The translations under genes were made by a program, and so were the position numbers. From an uncultured Prevotella sp. (GTDB lineage Bacteria; Bacteroidota; Bacteroidia; Bacteroidales; Bacteroidaceae), in the NCBI GenBank assembly GCA_900552675.1, contig USAI01000096.1:1-7697 (forward strand): a DNA stretch of 7,697 nt, in the 5' to 3' direction. Positions within the stretch are counted from its first letter, which is position 1; every line of letters begins with the position of its first letter. Below the pieces are notes generated by a model. It saw nothing but the letters and a program-made list of their open reading frames with translations. It had not been told where the DNA came from and did not search any database. Shown here in pieces: positions 5,800-7,697 of the stretch.

Positions 5800-6183
5800 A
5801 TGGATGCTGAAGAGAAACTTTTTGAGCAACGGTTCGGAAAAAAACAACCGTTTACCGTGCCCGACGGCTATTTTGACCAACTGGCCGAGAGGGTGATGGA
5901 GCGCTTGCCAGAGCAACAGCCTGCATCCGTGCCACAAGTGTCAGTGGGGCATAAATGGCGTAGATGGGCAGTGGCTGCCGCTGCTGTGGGTATCGTGCTG
6001 ACAGGGTCGTTGGTCTTTATAGGGCAACGTTCGGGTAATGAGGGCTTGGCAACAACGAGCCATCGCGCAACTGCTACCACTACTGATGCTTATTCATCAT
6101 CATACAGTTCGCTTGATATGGCTGCCGACTATGCCATGCTTGATAATGACGAGATATATGCAATGGTATCTGAAAATCAGTAA
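5800..6183 (+). CDS. short single-pass anti-sigma-like membrane protein
   Basis: The product is 127 residues. The cytoplasmic N-terminus has the FTVPDGYFDQLAERVMERLP motif (about 18-37), common in Bacteroidota proteins encoded beside ECF sigma factors. A basic HKWRRW and one transmembrane helix (about 56-75) follow. The exported part is short and Ser/Thr/Ala-rich, and ends in an acidic DYAMLDNDEIYAMVSEN (110-126). No zinc-binding HxxxCxxC motif is present, so it is not a classical ZAS anti-sigma factor. Position right after the sigma gene and topology suggest that it holds the sigma factor at the membrane until an envelope signal releases it; that role is inferred. The C-terminal acidic segment would be outside and could be the sensor or a binding site for the next gene's product, which starts 3 bases after this stop. 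Confidence 0.8.
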   Translation: MDAEEKLFEQRFGKKQPFTVPDGYFDQLAERVMERLPEQQPASVPQVSVGHKWRRWAVAAAAVGIVLTGSLVFIGQRSGNEGLATTSHRATATTTDAYSSSYSSLDMAADYAMLDNDEIYAMVSENQ

Positions 6184-6186
6184 ACG

Positions 6187-6681
6187 ATGGAAACAATGAT
6201 GAAAAGATATTTCTTCTTACTTATATGTTTGCTGGCCTCAGCGCTGACCATATCGGCACAAAGGCCCATGCAGCCTGGCACCGAACCTATACCAGGGGTA
6301 TTGCCAGAACCTTTCAATCCTGAAAAGTTTGAAGCTGAATTGGAGCAATACATCGTTACAGAGGTTTGCTTGTCGCCACGCGAATCTGCACAATTCTTTC
6401 CCTTGTACCGCGAGATGCGCCGTAAACAAAGAGCGCTCTTTGGTGCAATGCGTCGCGGACGCTACGTGAACCTGAAAGATAACGATGAGTGTCAGAAAAT
6501 GATACGCGAGAACGATAAGCGCGATGTGGAGATGAAAAAACTGCAACAAGATTATCATAACAAGTTTATGAAGGTGTTGCCTGCCTCAAAGGTGTTTCGT
6601 ATCATTCAGGCTGAAGAGAATTTCCACCGCAAAATGTTTAAACGTGCTTTCAAACGCGATTATAACCACCGACACCGATGA
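6187..6681 (+). CDS. periplasmic CpxP/Spy-like protein of the sigma-factor operon
   Basis: This 164-residue protein has a Sec signal peptide (about 1-24, likely cut after TISA). A Pro-rich segment follows (26-44), then a long helical region: EQYIVTEVCLSPRESAQFFP (53-72), YREMRRKQRALFGAMRR (74-90), MKKLQQDYHNKFMKVLPASK (116-135) and VFRIIQAEENFHRKMFKRAF (136-155). The pattern of 'L-S-x-x-E-x-x-x-F-x-P-L-Y' and 'K-V-L-P-x-x-K' with charged helices resembles the CpxP/Spy/LTXXQ-type periplasmic helical proteins. The C-terminus is strikingly basic (KRAFKRDYNHRHR). In-frame ATGs lie at 6187, 6196 and 6199; the last gives MKRYFF, a more standard signal-peptide start. The gene is 3 bases from the anti-sigma-like gene and overlaps truA by ATGA. 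It is probably a chaperone or sensor that feeds envelope state into the sigma pathway (inferred). Confidence 0.8.
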   Translation: METMMKRYFFLLICLLASALTISAQRPMQPGTEPIPGVLPEPFNPEKFEAELEQYIVTEVCLSPRESAQFFPLYREMRRKQRALFGAMRRGRYVNLKDNDECQKMIRENDKRDVEMKKLQQDYHNKFMKVLPASKVFRIIQAEENFHRKMFKRAFKRDYNHRHR

Positions 6682-7448
6682 TGAGATATGTAGTTTGGTT
6701 TGCTTATGACGGCACACGCTATCATGGTTGGCAGATACAGCCCAATGGGGTGACGGTGCAGCAAGTGTTACAAGAGGCGCTGTCGAGATTACTGAAGACA
6801 GATATCACGGTAGTGGGTGCAGGACGTACCGACTCGGGGGTGCATGCCAGACAAATGGCTGCACACTTTGATGTGGAACAGGCTCTTGATGGCAAAAATT
6901 TGGCCTACCGCCTGAACCGCATCTTGCCCTATGACGTAAAGGTGTATGATGTATGCCAGGTGCCAGAACAGTTTCATGCACGGTTTAGCGCCATTAAGCG
7001 CACCTATCATTATTATGTGCATCGCGACAAGGATCCTTTCTTGCGTATGTATTCGTGCGAACTGCATTACGACCTCGACTTTGCTTTGATGAACGAGGCG
7101 GCCCAGTATCTCTTACAGGTTGCCGACTTTGGCGCTTTCTGCAAAAGTCATACTGATGTGAAAACCACGCTGTGCGATGTTACTGAAGCAAAGTGGGTGC
7201 AGGTGTCTGACCATGCTTGGTATTTTGTTATCTCGGCCAATCGCTTTTTGCGTAATATGGTGCGTGCCGTGGTGGGAACACTTATCGAGGTGGGACGCCA
7301 CCGTATGACATTGGAGCAGTTTCGCGACGTGGTGGCAGGTAAGAACCGGTCGGATGCGGGCGAGAGTATGCCTGGCCACGCTTTGTTCTTAGAACGAGTG
7401 GAGTATGCTCCGGAGAGTATGCAATATAATATAAACGAGGGTTTATAA
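6678..7448 (+). CDS. truA: tRNA pseudouridine synthase A
   Basis: This 256-residue protein matches the full length of TruA, which converts uridines 38-40 in the anticodon arm of tRNAs to pseudouridine in the cytoplasm. Clear family motifs are YDGTRYHGWQIQPNGVTVQ (10-28), the catalytic loop GAGRTDSGVHARQMAAHFD with Asp52 as the nucleophile, and LPYDVKVY then FHARFSAIKRTYHYYV (around 83-114). FGAFCKSH and the late FLRNMVRAVVGTLIEVGR (about 190-207) complete the set. Two adjacent ATGs (6678 and 6681) are possible starts; the first overlaps the upstream stop as ATGA, indicating translational coupling with the CpxP-like gene. In many genomes truA is next to unrelated genes, so its place at the end of a stress operon may simply be shared transcription. 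Confidence 0.98.
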   Translation: MMRYVVWFAYDGTRYHGWQIQPNGVTVQQVLQEALSRLLKTDITVVGAGRTDSGVHARQMAAHFDVEQALDGKNLAYRLNRILPYDVKVYDVCQVPEQFHARFSAIKRTYHYYVHRDKDPFLRMYSCELHYDLDFALMNEAAQYLLQVADFGAFCKSHTDVKTTLCDVTEAKWVQVSDHAWYFVISANRFLRNMVRAVVGTLIEVGRHRMTLEQFRDVVAGKNRSDAGESMPGHALFLERVEYAPESMQYNINEGL

Positions 7449-7472
7449 AACTGATAACACTTGACAATAGTG

Positions 7473-7545
7473 AACAACAAAAGAGCAACAAGAACAACAC
7501 CTTTATTTATGTAATAAACGTTGTTTATGTTGTTCTTTTGTTGTT
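7473..7545 (+). terminator. large stem-loop after truA, probable terminator
   Basis: The right strand TGTTGTTCTTTTGTTGTT (7528-7545) is continuous. It pairs with AGAACAACA (7491-7499) plus AACAACAAA (7473-7481), leaving a 9-base bulge (AGAGCAACA, 7482-7490) on the left arm. The loop contains a smaller hairpin, ATAAAC-GTT-GTTTAT (7514-7528, overlapping the stem by one base). T-rich sequence follows but is broken by A and G, so termination efficiency is uncertain. It sits 25 bases after the truA stop, where a terminator is expected. Confidence 0.6.
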
Positions 7546-7599
7546 AATGTTGTTATTGTTATTATTCTCATTATTCTTCTTATTATTATTGTTGCTCTA
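7546..7599. repeat. T-rich trinucleotide-like low-complexity tract
   Basis: The plus strand is made almost entirely of GTT, ATT and CTT triplets with strong strand asymmetry. Within it, TTGTTGCTCT (7589-7598) is an exact reverse complement of AGAGCAACAA (7482-7491), giving an alternative long-range pairing with the left arm of the stem-loop. No start codon opens the hydrophobic frame that runs through it. Confidence 0.6.
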
Positions 7600-7695
7600 T
7601 CATAAATCATTTGTTTTGAAACATCTACGTTGGCTTTTTATGTATTCCTCAAATCCGCAACCTATAGGGTTTAGTGGGATTTTGCTTGCAAAGCG
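7600..7695 (-). CDS. possible 3' end of a convergent gene (partial)
   Basis: The minus strand is open from the right edge to a TGA at 7600-7602, giving 31 codons. The translation looks protein-like (IPLNPIGCGFEEYIKSQRR, ending CFKTNDL). I recognise no family, and a run this short could be open by chance. If real, it would converge on truA and share the stem-loop region as a two-way terminator. Confidence 0.25.
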   Translation of the reverse strand, partial: RFASKIPLNPIGCGFEEYIKSQRRCFKTNDL

Positions 7696-7697
7696 AC

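Noticed and set aside
7474..7605. Plus-strand hydrophobic reading frame through the T-rich tract as a small membrane protein
   Set aside because: It has no start codon, and its hydrophobic residues follow simply from GTT/ATT/CTT repeats.

Overview
The window reads as a chromosomal segment from a member of the Bacteroidota, most likely a Prevotella-type organism. Three things point there: TAnnTTTG-type promoter boxes, A-rich leaders in place of Shine-Dalgarno sites, and protein families typical of the phylum (an isolated type A sorting-like domain, an ECF sigma/short anti-sigma pair, and an L,D-transpeptidase without a peptidoglycan-binding domain). The genus is inferred by eye, not tested by a search.

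Layout, left to right. (1) Bases 1-1200 are visibly AT-rich and look accessory. They hold the 3' part of a gene for a protein with a C-terminal membrane anchor, then a 116-residue membrane-associated hypothetical protein, then an elaborate nested palindrome (1119-1197). (2) Bases 1200-1478 have no intact gene. They contain a perfect 17-bp inverted repeat whose right arm is the 3' end of the next gene, and a possible degenerate coding remnant between the arms. (3) 1456-2787 (minus strand) is a DinF-type MATE efflux transporter. (4) 2788-3280 is a divergent intergenic region. It carries a TATCTTTG box for the MATE gene, a tandem array of a 33-bp repeat abutting that box, and a TATATTTG box for the rightward genes. 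(5) 3281-7448 is a run of six plus-strand genes: a small secreted sorting-domain-like protein, an L,D-transpeptidase lipoprotein, an ECF sigma factor, a short single-pass anti-sigma-like protein, a periplasmic CpxP/Spy-like protein, and tRNA pseudouridine synthase TruA. (6) 7449-7697 is mostly non-coding. It has a large stem-loop with a duplicated arm, T-rich trinucleotide-like sequence, and possibly the 3' end of a convergent gene.

The central unit is 3638-6681. The L,D-transpeptidase stop and the sigma-factor start overlap (TAATG), the anti-sigma and CpxP-like genes follow at short distances, and the CpxP-like gene overlaps truA by ATGA. This looks like an envelope-stress module in which an alternative sigma factor, its membrane regulator and a periplasmic partner are co-transcribed with an enzyme that cross-links peptidoglycan. 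The regulatory logic is inferred from gene order and family.

The least explained features are the unknown membrane-protein pair at the left, the palindrome behind it, the inverted repeat at the MATE 3' end, and the 33-bp repeat array.
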